Positions 1 to 8,355 of a stretch of DNA of 34,669 nucleotides are shown here, piece after piece. The stretch covers positions 1-34,669 of the forward strand of contig CAZCCL010000015.1 of assembly GCA_964497095.1 (NCBI GenBank). Reading direction: 5' to 3'. The position numbers were made by a program, and so were the translations under genes. The notes below the pieces were generated by a model. That model had not been told where the DNA came from, made no database searches, and saw only the letters and a program-made list of their open reading frames with translations. The stretch comes from CAVPLM01 sp964497095. GTDB lineage: Bacteria; Actinomycetota; Thermoleophilia; RBG-16-64-13. How positions within the stretch are numbered: the stretch's first letter is position 1; each line of letters starts with the position of its first letter.

Positions 1-93
1 CCGACGACAGTATGAAGCCACTCGGCCCGATCTCGCTCCTGAGGCGCTTGCAGTACTCGGTCACTTCGCTCGGAGTACCCAGGCGCTGGAAGT
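1..93 (-). pseudogene. possible C-terminal remnant of a URO-D-fold methyltransferase (runs off the left edge)
   Basis: On the minus strand one frame reads GTPSEVTEYCKRLRSEI followed by GPSGFILSS up to the window edge. This resembles the GTPEEV...GGGFILSSG stretch near the C-terminus of URO-D-fold methyltransferases. It also aligns by eye with the same region of the two complete paralogs in this window (QEGTPQEV...GGYALMTG and QEGKPEEV...GGYVLMAG). Upstream in the same frame the translation turns arginine-rich and shows no URO-D features, and the DUF2252 gene begins at 243 on the other strand, so the N-terminal 300 residues are absent. I infer a 5'-truncated remnant, but only about 30 residues are visible and a chance match is possible. 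Confidence 0.35.
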
Positions 94-242
94 GGCTAGG
101 TGTGGCTCGCCGAGGAGATCGGACTCGTCGAGGGAGCACCCGCCCGGCTCGCTTCGGCAACGCGATTCCTCAGGATTGATGTAGTGTGTGAGGACAAGGG
201 CGTCATCTAGACCGCTTGGATACCAGTGCACAAGGAGGGGCC

Positions 243-1676
243 GTGGCCAAAGACAACTACAAGGACGTGCCGGTAGAGGAACGGGCGGCCACGTCAGCCC
301 AAGAGGCCGTCGGCAAAGAGGCACGGAAGCGAGTACCCCGGAGAAGCCACGCCGACTGGAGTCCAGCGGTCGACCGGCCCGACCCGGTAGCCACGCTACA
401 GGCTCAGGACGAGGGACGGATACAGCAGCTCCTGCCCATCAAGTACGGCCGCATGGTGGCCTCCCCCTTCGCCTTTCTCCGAGGCTCGGCCGCCGTCATG
501 GCCGGCGACCTAGCGGGCACACCCACGAGCGGTTTCGAGGTGGTGCTTTGTGGTGACGCCCATCTGGCCAACTTCGGTGTCTTCGCCAGTCCGGAGCGGC
601 GCCTCGTCTTCGACATAAACGACTTCGACGAGGCCTACCCCGGTCCGTGGGAATGGGACCTGAAGCGCCTGGCGGCAAGCGCCGTCGTGGCCGCTCGGGA
701 GAACGGCCTCAAGGAGGACGACTGCAGAGGGATGGCCATCGCGGCGGTTGCTGCGTACGCCTTTGCCATGGACAAGTTCAGGCAGATGGACGTCCTCGAC
801 ATGTGGTACTACCACGTGGACGTAGAGGCCGTCCAGGCGGCCTTCGCCAGGTTGTCAAACAAGGCCAGCACCGCCGCTGTGGGCAAGGTCGCGGACAAAG
901 CCCGCACACGCACTCACCTCCGTGGCCTCGAGGATGTGACCGAGATCGTCGACGGCCGGCGTCAGATCCGCAGCGCTCCACCCCTCCTGGTCCCTTTCAG
1001 GGACGTGAACAGGCTGGCGCCGGGCGTCCTACCCGATGACTGGAAAGTCACGGAGCAGATCGTGCGCGACGCGTGGGCCGGCTATTTGAGGAGCGTGGCG
1101 CCGGAGCGGCGCTTCCTCCTCCGTCGCTACAAGGTCAAGGATGCCGCTTTTCGCGTGGGCGGGGTGGGGAGCGTCGGCACCCGTTGCACGATCGCCCTCC
1201 TGGAGGGCGATAACAGCGGCTCCGGTCTGATCCTTCAGCAGAAGGAAGCTGGGCCCTCCGTGCTGGAGCAGTACTTGCCTAAACGTCGCTTCGGTGGACC
1301 GGCGACGAGGGTTGTCTCTGCTCAGCGGCTGATGCAGGCCGCTAGCGACATATTCCTTGGCCAGCATCGGGGCAAGCAGGCCGGCATCGAGTTCTACTGG
1401 CGCCAACTCAAGGACATGAAAGGCTCGTTCGATTTAGCAGCTCTGGACAGGGCAGGGTGCGAGACCTACGTGCAGGTCTGCGCGTACTGCCTGGCCCGCG
1501 CACACGCCCGCACCGGTGACCCCGCCGCGATCTGGGGCTACATAGGCACTGGTGACAGGCTCGCCCAGGCCATCGCCGACTTCGCCGCTCTCTACGCAGA
1601 CCGGACGGAGAGGGATCACCGGGCGTTGGAGAAGGCCATCAACGCGGGGCGCATCCGAGCTGTGACGGGAATCTGA
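243..1676 (+). CDS. DUF2252 family protein
   Basis: The 477-aa product matches the length and hallmark motifs of DUF2252, an uncharacterised family with a kinase-like look. It has GDAHLANFG around residues 104-112 and FDINDFDE around 123-130, where the Asp, His and Asn residues could act like the catalytic and metal-binding loops of aminoglycoside phosphotransferase-type kinases. That functional reading is inference. I chose GTG at 243 because AAGGAGGGG lies at 232-240. A TTG at 216 would add nine residues and would place this ribosome site inside the gene. No signal peptide or membrane segment is seen, so it is probably cytosolic. It lies 109 bp before ppk on the same strand and may be co-transcribed, suggesting a role near phosphate or polyphosphate metabolism. 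Confidence 0.85.
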   Translation: MAKDNYKDVPVEERAATSAQEAVGKEARKRVPRRSHADWSPAVDRPDPVATLQAQDEGRIQQLLPIKYGRMVASPFAFLRGSAAVMAGDLAGTPTSGFEVVLCGDAHLANFGVFASPERRLVFDINDFDEAYPGPWEWDLKRLAASAVVAARENGLKEDDCRGMAIAAVAAYAFAMDKFRQMDVLDMWYYHVDVEAVQAAFARLSNKASTAAVGKVADKARTRTHLRGLEDVTEIVDGRRQIRSAPPLLVPFRDVNRLAPGVLPDDWKVTEQIVRDAWAGYLRSVAPERRFLLRRYKVKDAAFRVGGVGSVGTRCTIALLEGDNSGSGLILQQKEAGPSVLEQYLPKRRFGGPATRVVSAQRLMQAASDIFLGQHRGKQAGIEFYWRQLKDMKGSFDLAALDRAGCETYVQVCAYCLARAHARTGDPAAIWGYIGTGDRLAQAIADFAALYADRTERDHRALEKAINAGRIRAVTGI

Positions 1677-1689
1677 TCGGACTGCAAAC

Positions 1690-1718
1690 TTGCAGCCTAA
1701 GGTTCACCCGCGTAAACT
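1690..1718 (+). promoter_or_regulatory. putative ppk promoter with PHO-box-like element
   Basis: TTGCAG at 1690-1695 and TAAACT at 1713-1718 are separated by 17 bp and could be -35 and -10 elements. Between them, GTTCACCCGCG at 1702-1712 fits the consensus of one unit of the actinobacterial PhoP box (G-K-TCA-YYY-R-S-G, recalled from Streptomyces). The following unit is much weaker (GTAAACTTTCG). Its position just upstream of a polyphosphate kinase gene is what makes it credible. Confidence 0.35.
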
Positions 1719-1785
1719 TTCGCTTCTGGGCAGGGATGCCGCTATGCCGGCTTCTTCAGCGCCACGGGACAAGGAGTAGACCGAG

Positions 1786-4032
1786 TTGCCGACGATCGAT
1801 CCGGAGACCCTCGCGGTTCGGCCCGACCTTGAGACCCACCTTGAGCCAGGTCGGCAGGATCCAGTGACAGACGACGCCCAGGCCGCGCCGGTCGACCTGT
1901 CCAGCTCGTCCCTGCTTGTCAATAGGGAGATAAGCCAGCTTCGCTTCTTCGAGAGAGTCCTGGAAGAGGCGCAAGACGAAGCCGTCCCGGTCCTCGAGCG
2001 CGTCAAGTTCCTCAGCATTCTCGGCTCGATCATGTCCGAGTTCTTCATGGTGAGGGTGGCCGGCCTGAAGCAACAGGTGGCCGCAGGCGTGACGGCCCGT
2101 TCGGCGGATGGCCTGACCCCCGGCGAGCAGCTGGCCGCCATCCGGCCGATGGTCCAGGAACTCATGGATGCTTCGCGGGCCTGTTTCCACCAGGTCCTCG
2201 GCGAGCTCGAGCGGGCAGGTATGTGCATCGTCGACTACGAGACCCTCAGTGAGGACGAGAAAGACAGAACGCGGTCCTACTTCCAGAACAGCGTCTTCCC
2301 GGTGCTCACCCCCCTTGCCTACGATCCCGCACGGCCGTTCCCCTTCATCTCAAACATGAGCCTCAACCTGGCCGTCATCGTACGGGACGAGGACGGCAAG
2401 GAGAGGTTCGCCCGCGTGAAGGTCCCCAGTACTTTGCCCCGTTTGATCCCTGTTTCGGCGGAGACCGACTCCGCCAAGCGGCCCCAGAAGACCGGGCGGA
2501 CGCGTTCCAGCGGAGGAGACGGCAGACGTCCCTCAAAAGGGAACGACTGCGTCTGCTTGGTCTGGCTCGAGCAGGTGGTCGCCGCGTACCTGGCGGAGCT
2601 GTTCCCGGGTCTGCAAATAGTCGAGCAGCACCTCTTCCGCGTGACCCGGGATGCCGACATCGAGATCCAGGAACTGGAAGCGGGAGACCTGCTCGAGACG
2701 GTCGAGCACCTCGTCCGCCGGAGGCGTTTCGGCTCCGTGGTGAGACTCGTCATCGACCACGGCATGCCCGAGTACATCCAGTCCATTCTCACCAAGAACC
2801 TGCGGGTCGGCCCCGAGGACGTCTACCACGTCGATCTTCCCCTCGCGATGAGCAACCTGGGGGCCCTCTATGGCTACAACCGGCCGGACCTCAAGGATCC
2901 GTCCTTCGTTCCTAGGGATCCGGTCGGACTCGAACAGGCCGAAGGTACAGGCATATTCGCCGCGATCCGCCGCGGAGATATTCTGCTGCACCATCCCTAC
3001 GAGTCGTTCGAACCGGTGGTCGATTTCCTGGAGACGGCGGCCCACGATCCTGACGTACTGGCTATCAAGCAGACTCTCTACAGGGTCGGCCGAAACTCCC
3101 CCGTGGTCGCCGCTCTCTTGGAGGCGGCTCGAAACGGCAAGGAAGTCGCCGTTCTGGTGGAGCTCAAGGCGCGCTTCGACGAGGAGAGCAACATCGAGTG
3201 GGCTCGGGCCCTCGAGCGCGAAGGGGTCCACGTCGTCTACGGACCGCCGAAGATCAAGGTCCACTCCAAGACCACGCTCGTCGTGCGCCGGGAGGGGGAC
3301 GTCATCCGCCGCTATGTCCACCTCTCGACCGGCAACTACAACGCGGTGACCGCTACGCAATACACAGACATCGGGCTCTTCACCTGTAGCGAGGAGTTCG
3401 GCGAGGATGCAAGCGACCTGTTCAACTACCTGACCGGTTACTCGAAGCACGACGAGTACCGCAAGCTCATCGTCGCCCCGCTGAATCTACGGCAAAGGTT
3501 GGAAGCTCTGATCCAGAGAGAGATCGACCGGGCGGAGCAGGGCGCAGAAGCCCATCTGATCTTCAAGATCAACTCCCTGGTCGACGCCAGGATGATCGCC
3601 CTCCTCTACCAGGCGTCGCAGGCAGGCGTCAAGTGCGACCTCTTGGTGCGGGGTATCTGTTCCCTGAGGCCGGGGATACCGGGGGTCAGCGACAACATCA
3701 AGGTCACGAGCATCGTCGGTCGGTTCTTGGAGCACAGCCGGGTCTACTACTTCCTCAACGGCGGCTCCGAAGAGTGCTACATGGGCAGCGCCGACCTCAT
3801 GCCCCGCAACCTGAATCGCAGGGTGGAGATCCTCTTCCCCGTCGAAGACCCGGCGTTGATCAAGCGGCTTCGCTACGAAATCCTCGAGACCTACATGCGA
3901 GACAATGTCAAGGCCCGGGTCATGCTCCCCGACGGACAGTACCGGCGCATCGATTCTTCTCCCGAGGAGCAGGCGATCAACAGCCAGGAATGGTTTATCT
4001 CGAGCGGGTCTGAGCAGAGCGGGGAGGTCTGA
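1786..4032 (+). CDS. ppk: polyphosphate kinase 1
   Basis: PPK1 reversibly transfers the gamma phosphate of ATP to a growing polyphosphate chain. The 748-aa product shows the family's N-terminal region (LLVNREISQLRFFERVLEEA, about residues 43-62) and both C-terminal phospholipase D-like domains. The autophosphorylated histidine is H493 in IKVHSK, corresponding to E. coli H435. The second conserved histidine is H650 in LEHSRVYYF, followed by NGGSEECYMGSADLMPRNL. A basic, Ser/Gly/Lys-rich insertion of about 30 residues lies near residues 223-253, which makes the protein somewhat longer than the usual 690-720 aa. TTG at 1786 is preceded by AAGGAG at 1771-1776. The gene is followed by sixA and a CYTH-CHAD gene on the same strand. 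Confidence 0.97.
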   Translation: MPTIDPETLAVRPDLETHLEPGRQDPVTDDAQAAPVDLSSSSLLVNREISQLRFFERVLEEAQDEAVPVLERVKFLSILGSIMSEFFMVRVAGLKQQVAAGVTARSADGLTPGEQLAAIRPMVQELMDASRACFHQVLGELERAGMCIVDYETLSEDEKDRTRSYFQNSVFPVLTPLAYDPARPFPFISNMSLNLAVIVRDEDGKERFARVKVPSTLPRLIPVSAETDSAKRPQKTGRTRSSGGDGRRPSKGNDCVCLVWLEQVVAAYLAELFPGLQIVEQHLFRVTRDADIEIQELEAGDLLETVEHLVRRRRFGSVVRLVIDHGMPEYIQSILTKNLRVGPEDVYHVDLPLAMSNLGALYGYNRPDLKDPSFVPRDPVGLEQAEGTGIFAAIRRGDILLHHPYESFEPVVDFLETAAHDPDVLAIKQTLYRVGRNSPVVAALLEAARNGKEVAVLVELKARFDEESNIEWARALEREGVHVVYGPPKIKVHSKTTLVVRREGDVIRRYVHLSTGNYNAVTATQYTDIGLFTCSEEFGEDASDLFNYLTGYSKHDEYRKLIVAPLNLRQRLEALIQREIDRAEQGAEAHLIFKINSLVDARMIALLYQASQAGVKCDLLVRGICSLRPGIPGVSDNIKVTSIVGRFLEHSRVYYFLNGGSEECYMGSADLMPRNLNRRVEILFPVEDPALIKRLRYEILETYMRDNVKARVMLPDGQYRRIDSSPEEQAINSQEWFISSGSEQSGEV

Positions 4033-4099
4033 AGGCAGGAGTCCGACCGAGTCGACCAATCTGAGCTAGGGCCATCTTCGAGACTTGGAAAGGATAGCC

Positions 4100-4576
4100 T
4101 TGGAACTATTCTTCTTAAGGCATGCGAGAGCAGTCTCGCGCACCGAATGGGACCGTGACGACTCTGAGCGGCCGCTGACGGAGCGGGGACGTGAGGATGC
4201 GACCCGCATGGCCGGCTTCATCGCCAAGCTCGGCTTTGCCATCGACGCCATCGTTACCAGCCCGTATGCGCGTGCATACGAGACCGCCGACATAATGGCC
4301 CGGCACCTGAACATGAAGAACAGGCTCGTTTCCGACGACAGGGTGGCTCCGGGCTTCGATCTGGGGCGACTCGAAGACATCCTGCAAGACCATCCCGATG
4401 CCGGGGCTCTCATGCTCGTAGGCCATGAGCCGGACTTCTCCAGCGTGATCGGCCGGCTCGTCGGCGGCCGGGTGATCATGAAGAAGGGGGGAATAGCCTA
4501 CGTTGAATCTGCTCAGGCGTCTTGCGACAAGGCTGCGCTCGTTTGGCTCGTTCAGCCGTCGGTCCTCGGTGTTTGA
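4100..4576 (+). CDS. sixA: SixA-type phosphohistidine phosphatase
   Basis: This short histidine phosphatase (158 aa) begins MELFFLRHARA, with the RHA/RHG catalytic motif giving H8 as the phospho-acceptor, the same number as in E. coli SixA. The second catalytic histidine is H109 in LVGHEPDFS, and the SPYARAYETA segment carries the conserved arginine. SixA-type enzymes remove phosphate from protein histidines. I chose TTG at 4100 because GGAAAGGA lies about 6 nt upstream and because it puts RHA at the standard place. A TTG at 4085 would add five residues. The stop codon is one base before the ATG of the CYTH-CHAD gene, which indicates translational coupling. The actual target here is unknown; association with ppk and CHAD genes suggests phosphate or polyphosphate homeostasis. 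Confidence 0.9.
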   Translation: MELFFLRHARAVSRTEWDRDDSERPLTERGREDATRMAGFIAKLGFAIDAIVTSPYARAYETADIMARHLNMKNRLVSDDRVAPGFDLGRLEDILQDHPDAGALMLVGHEPDFSSVIGRLVGGRVIMKKGGIAYVESAQASCDKAALVWLVQPSVLGV

Positions 4577-4577
4577 A

Positions 4578-6419
4578 ATGGAGATCGAAGCGAAATTCCG
4601 GGCCCCCGACGCCAACTTGCTCTACCGCCTGGGCGAAGCCACCAGTCTGGCAGGCTATCCGATCTTCGCCGGACGTACCGAGCAGCTGAGCGACACCTAC
4701 CTCGACACCGAGCGATGGCAGATGTTGACCGCGGGCTACGCGTGCCGGCGGCGCCTGGTGGGGGACCGCATCCTCATCACGGTCAAGCGGGTGCGCAGCG
4801 TGAAGGACGCCGCGAACACGGATGACGCAGTGCACCGCCGCGAAGAACTGGAGGTGGACCTGCCGGCGGACGTCCCTCCGTCCGAGTGGCCGGACGGCGA
4901 GGTGCAGACCAGAGTGTTGGAGATCATCGGCGATCAGCCTCTCATCGAGAGGGTCTCCCTCAGCCAGACCCGCTCGACTCGCTGGGTGGGCACGATCGAT
5001 CGCCCCCTGGCGGAGATCAGCCTCGACGAAGTGCAGCTGGAGCCGTCCGGAACGGTCTACCATGAGGTGGAGCTCGAGCTCATGGAGGCCGGCACCGAGG
5101 ACGACTTGGCCGCCTTGGTGAGCGCGCTGAGAACCGACTGGAAGCTGGAGCCCGAGCCCCTATCGAAGTTCGAGAGGGCGCTCGCAGCCTCGGGGCTAGG
5201 TCCGGTCTCCGAGGCGACACCGGAAGCGCCGGGAGTGGCTTCCGAGGAGGCGGTGAGGGACGCGGGAGCCGAGAAGCAGGGCGAGACGCCGCCCGCCCCT
5301 TCGAACGAGACGATTTCCGCGGAGACGCCACTCGCGGATGTGGACGAAACCCCGGGGGACGAAGTCCCCGAGACGGTCGACAGGCCTAGGGGCAAGAAGG
5401 AACGCCGCCGGCCATTCCTCGGGGACGGCCTGGAGACCCTGACCAAGCCTGGTATCACCGCGGACGACACCATGAGCGCGGCGGCCAACAAACTCCTGCT
5501 CTACCACCTACAGCGGATGATGAAGCACGAGCCGGGCACCCGCGAAGGAGAGGACCCGGAGGAGCTGCACGACATGAGAGTGGCCACCCGGCGTATGCGG
5601 GCGGCATTGCGGGTGTTCGCCGACTACCTGGACGCCGCCGAATACAAACCGTTCTTGCGAATGGTACGCGCGACCGGTCGTGAGTTGGGCGCAGTTCGCG
5701 ATCTCGACGTCTTCCGGATAAAGACGCAGCTCTACATCGATTCCCTGCCTGCGAAGGAGCAGTCCGGACTCGATCCCCTGATGGACGCCTGGGCCGCAGA
5801 GCGAGATCGGGCCCGCGCGGAATTGATCGAGTATCTCGACAGCGATCGGTACCAGCGCTTCAAAGAGAGGTTCGAACATTTCCTCCGTACTCCCGGCGCC
5901 GGAGCCGGGAGCGCCTTCGGACCCTCCGGGGAGCCGCTTCCCACTCGGGTGGGCGATGTGCTTCCCGCGATCCTTTTTCGGCGGCTGGCCGGCGTGAGGG
6001 CCTTCGACCAGGCCATCACGAAGCCGGACGCTCCGCTCTCCCGCTTCCACGAGCTGCGTATCGCCGGCAAGGCACTGCGCTACACCTTGGAGTTCTTCCA
6101 GGAGGTGCTGGGACCCGGGAGCAAGCCGCTCATCGAGACCACGAAGGTCGTCCAGGACCATCTTGGAGACCTCCAGGATGCAGTGGTCACCTGCGACGTA
6201 CTCCTGGGCTTCCTCGGATCGGGCACCTGGGGACCGCCACGACCCACCAAGAAGGAGGCGCGCTCCCCGTTCCCCGTCAACGCTCCCGGGGTGGCCGCCT
6301 ACCTAGCGGTCAAACAGACGGAGATCGAGACTCTCATGGGGACGTTCGGGCCGGTCTGGAATGAGATCCGGTCCTCGAAGTTCAGCCGGCCGCTTGCCGA
6401 GCTTCTAGGGGCTCTCTGA
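4578..6419 (+). CDS. CYTH and CHAD domain protein
   Basis: The 613-aa product has an N-terminal CYTH domain (about residues 1-195) starting with MEIEAKF, the ExExK signature that binds triphosphates with metal ions. An acidic, Pro/Ala/Glu-rich linker follows (about 200-290), then a CHAD domain (about 297-590). The CHAD domain contains HDMRVATRRMRAALR around H331 and FHELRIAGKALRY around H491, the two histidine- and arginine-rich helices that in characterised CHAD proteins bind polyphosphate. CYTH enzymes often hydrolyse tripolyphosphate, so this protein probably binds or trims polyphosphate granules. I chose the ATG at 4578 because the ExExK motif must sit at the extreme N-terminus. An in-frame TTG at 4503 inside sixA would add 25 Arg-rich residues. 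The 3' end overlaps the convergent ppx gene by 38 bp. Confidence 0.92.
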   Translation: MEIEAKFRAPDANLLYRLGEATSLAGYPIFAGRTEQLSDTYLDTERWQMLTAGYACRRRLVGDRILITVKRVRSVKDAANTDDAVHRREELEVDLPADVPPSEWPDGEVQTRVLEIIGDQPLIERVSLSQTRSTRWVGTIDRPLAEISLDEVQLEPSGTVYHEVELELMEAGTEDDLAALVSALRTDWKLEPEPLSKFERALAASGLGPVSEATPEAPGVASEEAVRDAGAEKQGETPPAPSNETISAETPLADVDETPGDEVPETVDRPRGKKERRRPFLGDGLETLTKPGITADDTMSAAANKLLLYHLQRMMKHEPGTREGEDPEELHDMRVATRRMRAALRVFADYLDAAEYKPFLRMVRATGRELGAVRDLDVFRIKTQLYIDSLPAKEQSGLDPLMDAWAAERDRARAELIEYLDSDRYQRFKERFEHFLRTPGAGAGSAFGPSGEPLPTRVGDVLPAILFRRLAGVRAFDQAITKPDAPLSRFHELRIAGKALRYTLEFFQEVLGPGSKPLIETTKVVQDHLGDLQDAVVTCDVLLGFLGSGTWGPPRPTKKEARSPFPVNAPGVAAYLAVKQTEIETLMGTFGPVWNEIRSSKFSRPLAELLGAL

Positions 6420-8073
6420 CCGTCACACTGGGGGGCCCCATCTGTAGGGGATCGATCAAGGGCTCGACTTCTCCAGCGGAGCGGCGCGGATGGGGGTCTC
6501 CATCGACCTCGACCATCAGCCTACGGCCCAGAGTCTTCTGCACCGCTTTCTCGCGGGTCTCAACGCCCCACAGCTCGAGCTGAGCATCACCGCTCGGCTC
6601 GATGTGGAGCACCAGTCCCTTGGGACCCGCGGCACTCAACCACGCATGCTTCACTACTCTCTGATGGCTCCGATCGAGGGCCTCCACCAGACGCACGATC
6701 AGGCTGAACCAGCCCACCAGCCTGCGTGCATCCTTGTCCAACGCGGCGTGGCCGGGCTTCTTGGCGCTGGGAAGACCCTTGCGATGGAACAAAGCTGCGA
6801 GAGCCATGATCTGGATCTCCTGCTGATAGAAGCCAAGGAGATCGGCGTTGCCGATGAGGTAGTAAGAATGCAGGTGATGGTTGCTGTATGAAAGGAAAGA
6901 GCCGACGTCGTGCAGTAGCGCCGCGTAGGAGAGAAGCTCGCGCTCCCACTCCCCGTAGTCGTGAAGACCGGCCTCTCGAGCACTGTCGAAGAGCTCCAGA
7001 GCAAGTCTCGAGGCGTTACGAGCGTGCAACTCGTCGAAGTTGCAGGTCCGTCCCAGCTGAAGGACGCTCCGTTCCCGCACGGACAGCCGCTCCAGGTCAT
7101 GGGAGCCCTGAGCCAAGTAGTCCACCAGCAGGCCTTCGCGCAGGCCCGCCTCGCGGATCACCCGGATCTCAGAGAAGCCGAGCTCTTCCAGAAGCGTCTC
7201 CAGGATGGCCGCCCCTCCGATGATGATGTCCGCTCGGTCCGGATTGAGCCCCGCCACCCGGCGACGTTCGTCGAGATCAAGCGCACACAGCATGGCCGAC
7301 ACCCGGCGAAGATCCGCCAGAGTGAGGACGTCTTCGCTTCCCTGGGCTCCACCGGGTAGCGCGCGGGCCGCGATCGATGCGAGGTTCTGGATCGTCCCCG
7401 AGCTGCCGAAAGCGACATCGGCGTTCAGTCGTTTGACATGGTAGGTGGTGTGGATCGCCGCGTGACGGACGTGCTGCCGGAGCATCTGATAGCGCTCCGG
7501 CGAGACCGGCATCTCCTCATCCGGGTTCGGCAGCTTCGTCGTCAGTCTCACCGCACCCACACCAATCGAGTCCAGATACTCGTACTCGTGCTGTCTACCC
7601 ACGACGACCTCGGTACTGCCGCCCCCGATATCCAGAAAGACGGCTTTGAGAGATCCGAGATGGGCGAAGTGGGTCAGGCCCGAGTAGATCAGCCGCGCCT
7701 CTTCCCTACCGGAGATGACGTGCACCTGCAGACCGGCTTCCTCTCTCAGCCGCCGGAGGAACTCCTCCTTGTTGACGGCCTCCCTCGTCGCGGAGGTGGC
7801 GACCGCCACTATCTCCTCGGCCCCGTGGGATCTGGCCAGTTCGGCGAAGCGACGGCAGACGAGCACAGCCCGATCGACGGGGCCGGGCTGCAGCCTGCGA
7901 TCGACGAACTCACCCTCGCCGAGCCGGACCGCCTCCCGCTGGGCCGTCACGACCGAGTATGAGTGGTTTGGAACAAGGCGGGCGACCAACAGCCGGATGG
8001 CGTTGGTGCCGATATCGATGAAGCCGACCGTCCGGCTCTCGGCTACTGTCGACAAGATCCCTTGTGTGTCCAC
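6382..8073 (-). CDS. ppx: Ppx/GppA-type exopolyphosphatase with C-terminal HD-like domain
   Basis: This enzyme class removes terminal phosphates from polyphosphate or converts pppGpp to ppGpp. The 563-aa product has the ASKHA phosphatase core: GFIDIGTNAIRLLV at residues 17-30, SGREEARLIY at 121-130 with the likely catalytic Glu, and LDIGGGSTEVVV at 147-158. The C-terminal part carries an HD-type segment, LLHDVGSF, around residues 386-393, as in long Ppx/GppA proteins. It opposes ppk in function and in orientation. The GTG start at 8073 has AGGGGAG only 2-3 nt upstream, which is close for a ribosome site; a TTG at 8055 is an alternative. The 3' ends of ppx and the CYTH-CHAD gene overlap by 38 bp, so their transcripts are complementary there. 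Confidence 0.92.
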   Translation of the reverse strand: MDTQGILSTVAESRTVGFIDIGTNAIRLLVARLVPNHSYSVVTAQREAVRLGEGEFVDRRLQPGPVDRAVLVCRRFAELARSHGAEEIVAVATSATREAVNKEEFLRRLREEAGLQVHVISGREEARLIYSGLTHFAHLGSLKAVFLDIGGGSTEVVVGRQHEYEYLDSIGVGAVRLTTKLPNPDEEMPVSPERYQMLRQHVRHAAIHTTYHVKRLNADVAFGSSGTIQNLASIAARALPGGAQGSEDVLTLADLRRVSAMLCALDLDERRRVAGLNPDRADIIIGGAAILETLLEELGFSEIRVIREAGLREGLLVDYLAQGSHDLERLSVRERSVLQLGRTCNFDELHARNASRLALELFDSAREAGLHDYGEWERELLSYAALLHDVGSFLSYSNHHLHSYYLIGNADLLGFYQQEIQIMALAALFHRKGLPSAKKPGHAALDKDARRLVGWFSLIVRLVEALDRSHQRVVKHAWLSAAGPKGLVLHIEPSGDAQLELWGVETREKAVQKTLGRRLMVEVDGDPHPRRSAGEVEPLIDPLQMGPPSVTVREPLEARQAAG

Positions 8074-8146
8074 GTCTCCCCTGCAGGGCGATCAGCCCGC
8101 TCCGGTGATCCCCGCAGCCTTCCGCGGGACCCGCTTACCCCGGCTG

Positions 8147-8173
8147 GACAGACTTTGGGCTAGACAGACTTTG
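8147..8173. repeat. 11-bp direct repeat in the ppx/encapsulin divergent region
   Basis: GACAGACTTTG occurs at 8147-8157 and again, perfectly, at 8163-8173, a period of 16 bp. It lies in the 282-bp region between the divergent ppx and encapsulin genes, 74-100 bp upstream of the ppx start. Two identical sites on the same face or nearly so could be an operator for a dimeric or tandem-binding regulator. The regulator is not identifiable from the sequence. The rest of this intergenic region shows no clear promoter. Confidence 0.45.
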
Positions 8174-8355
8174 CCCCACCACCGGAATCACGGTGTTACA
8201 CAAGAGTTAAAGTTTGGGAAAAAGTGTCTGACAACGGTCATTGGTTCAGGCGACACAAGTAGAGAGCCCCGGGTCACGGAACGCGGCTCCGTTTGAACCA
8301 GGCGCTGTGTTGGAACTTATGGAAGGAAAGGTCATCTGATCGGGGTGGAGGAGGC

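Noticed and set aside
61..324. Minus-strand 87-codon frame at the left end
   Set aside because: It overlaps the start of the DUF2252 gene and its ribosome site, and its translation resembles nothing; the URO-D-like match is in another frame.
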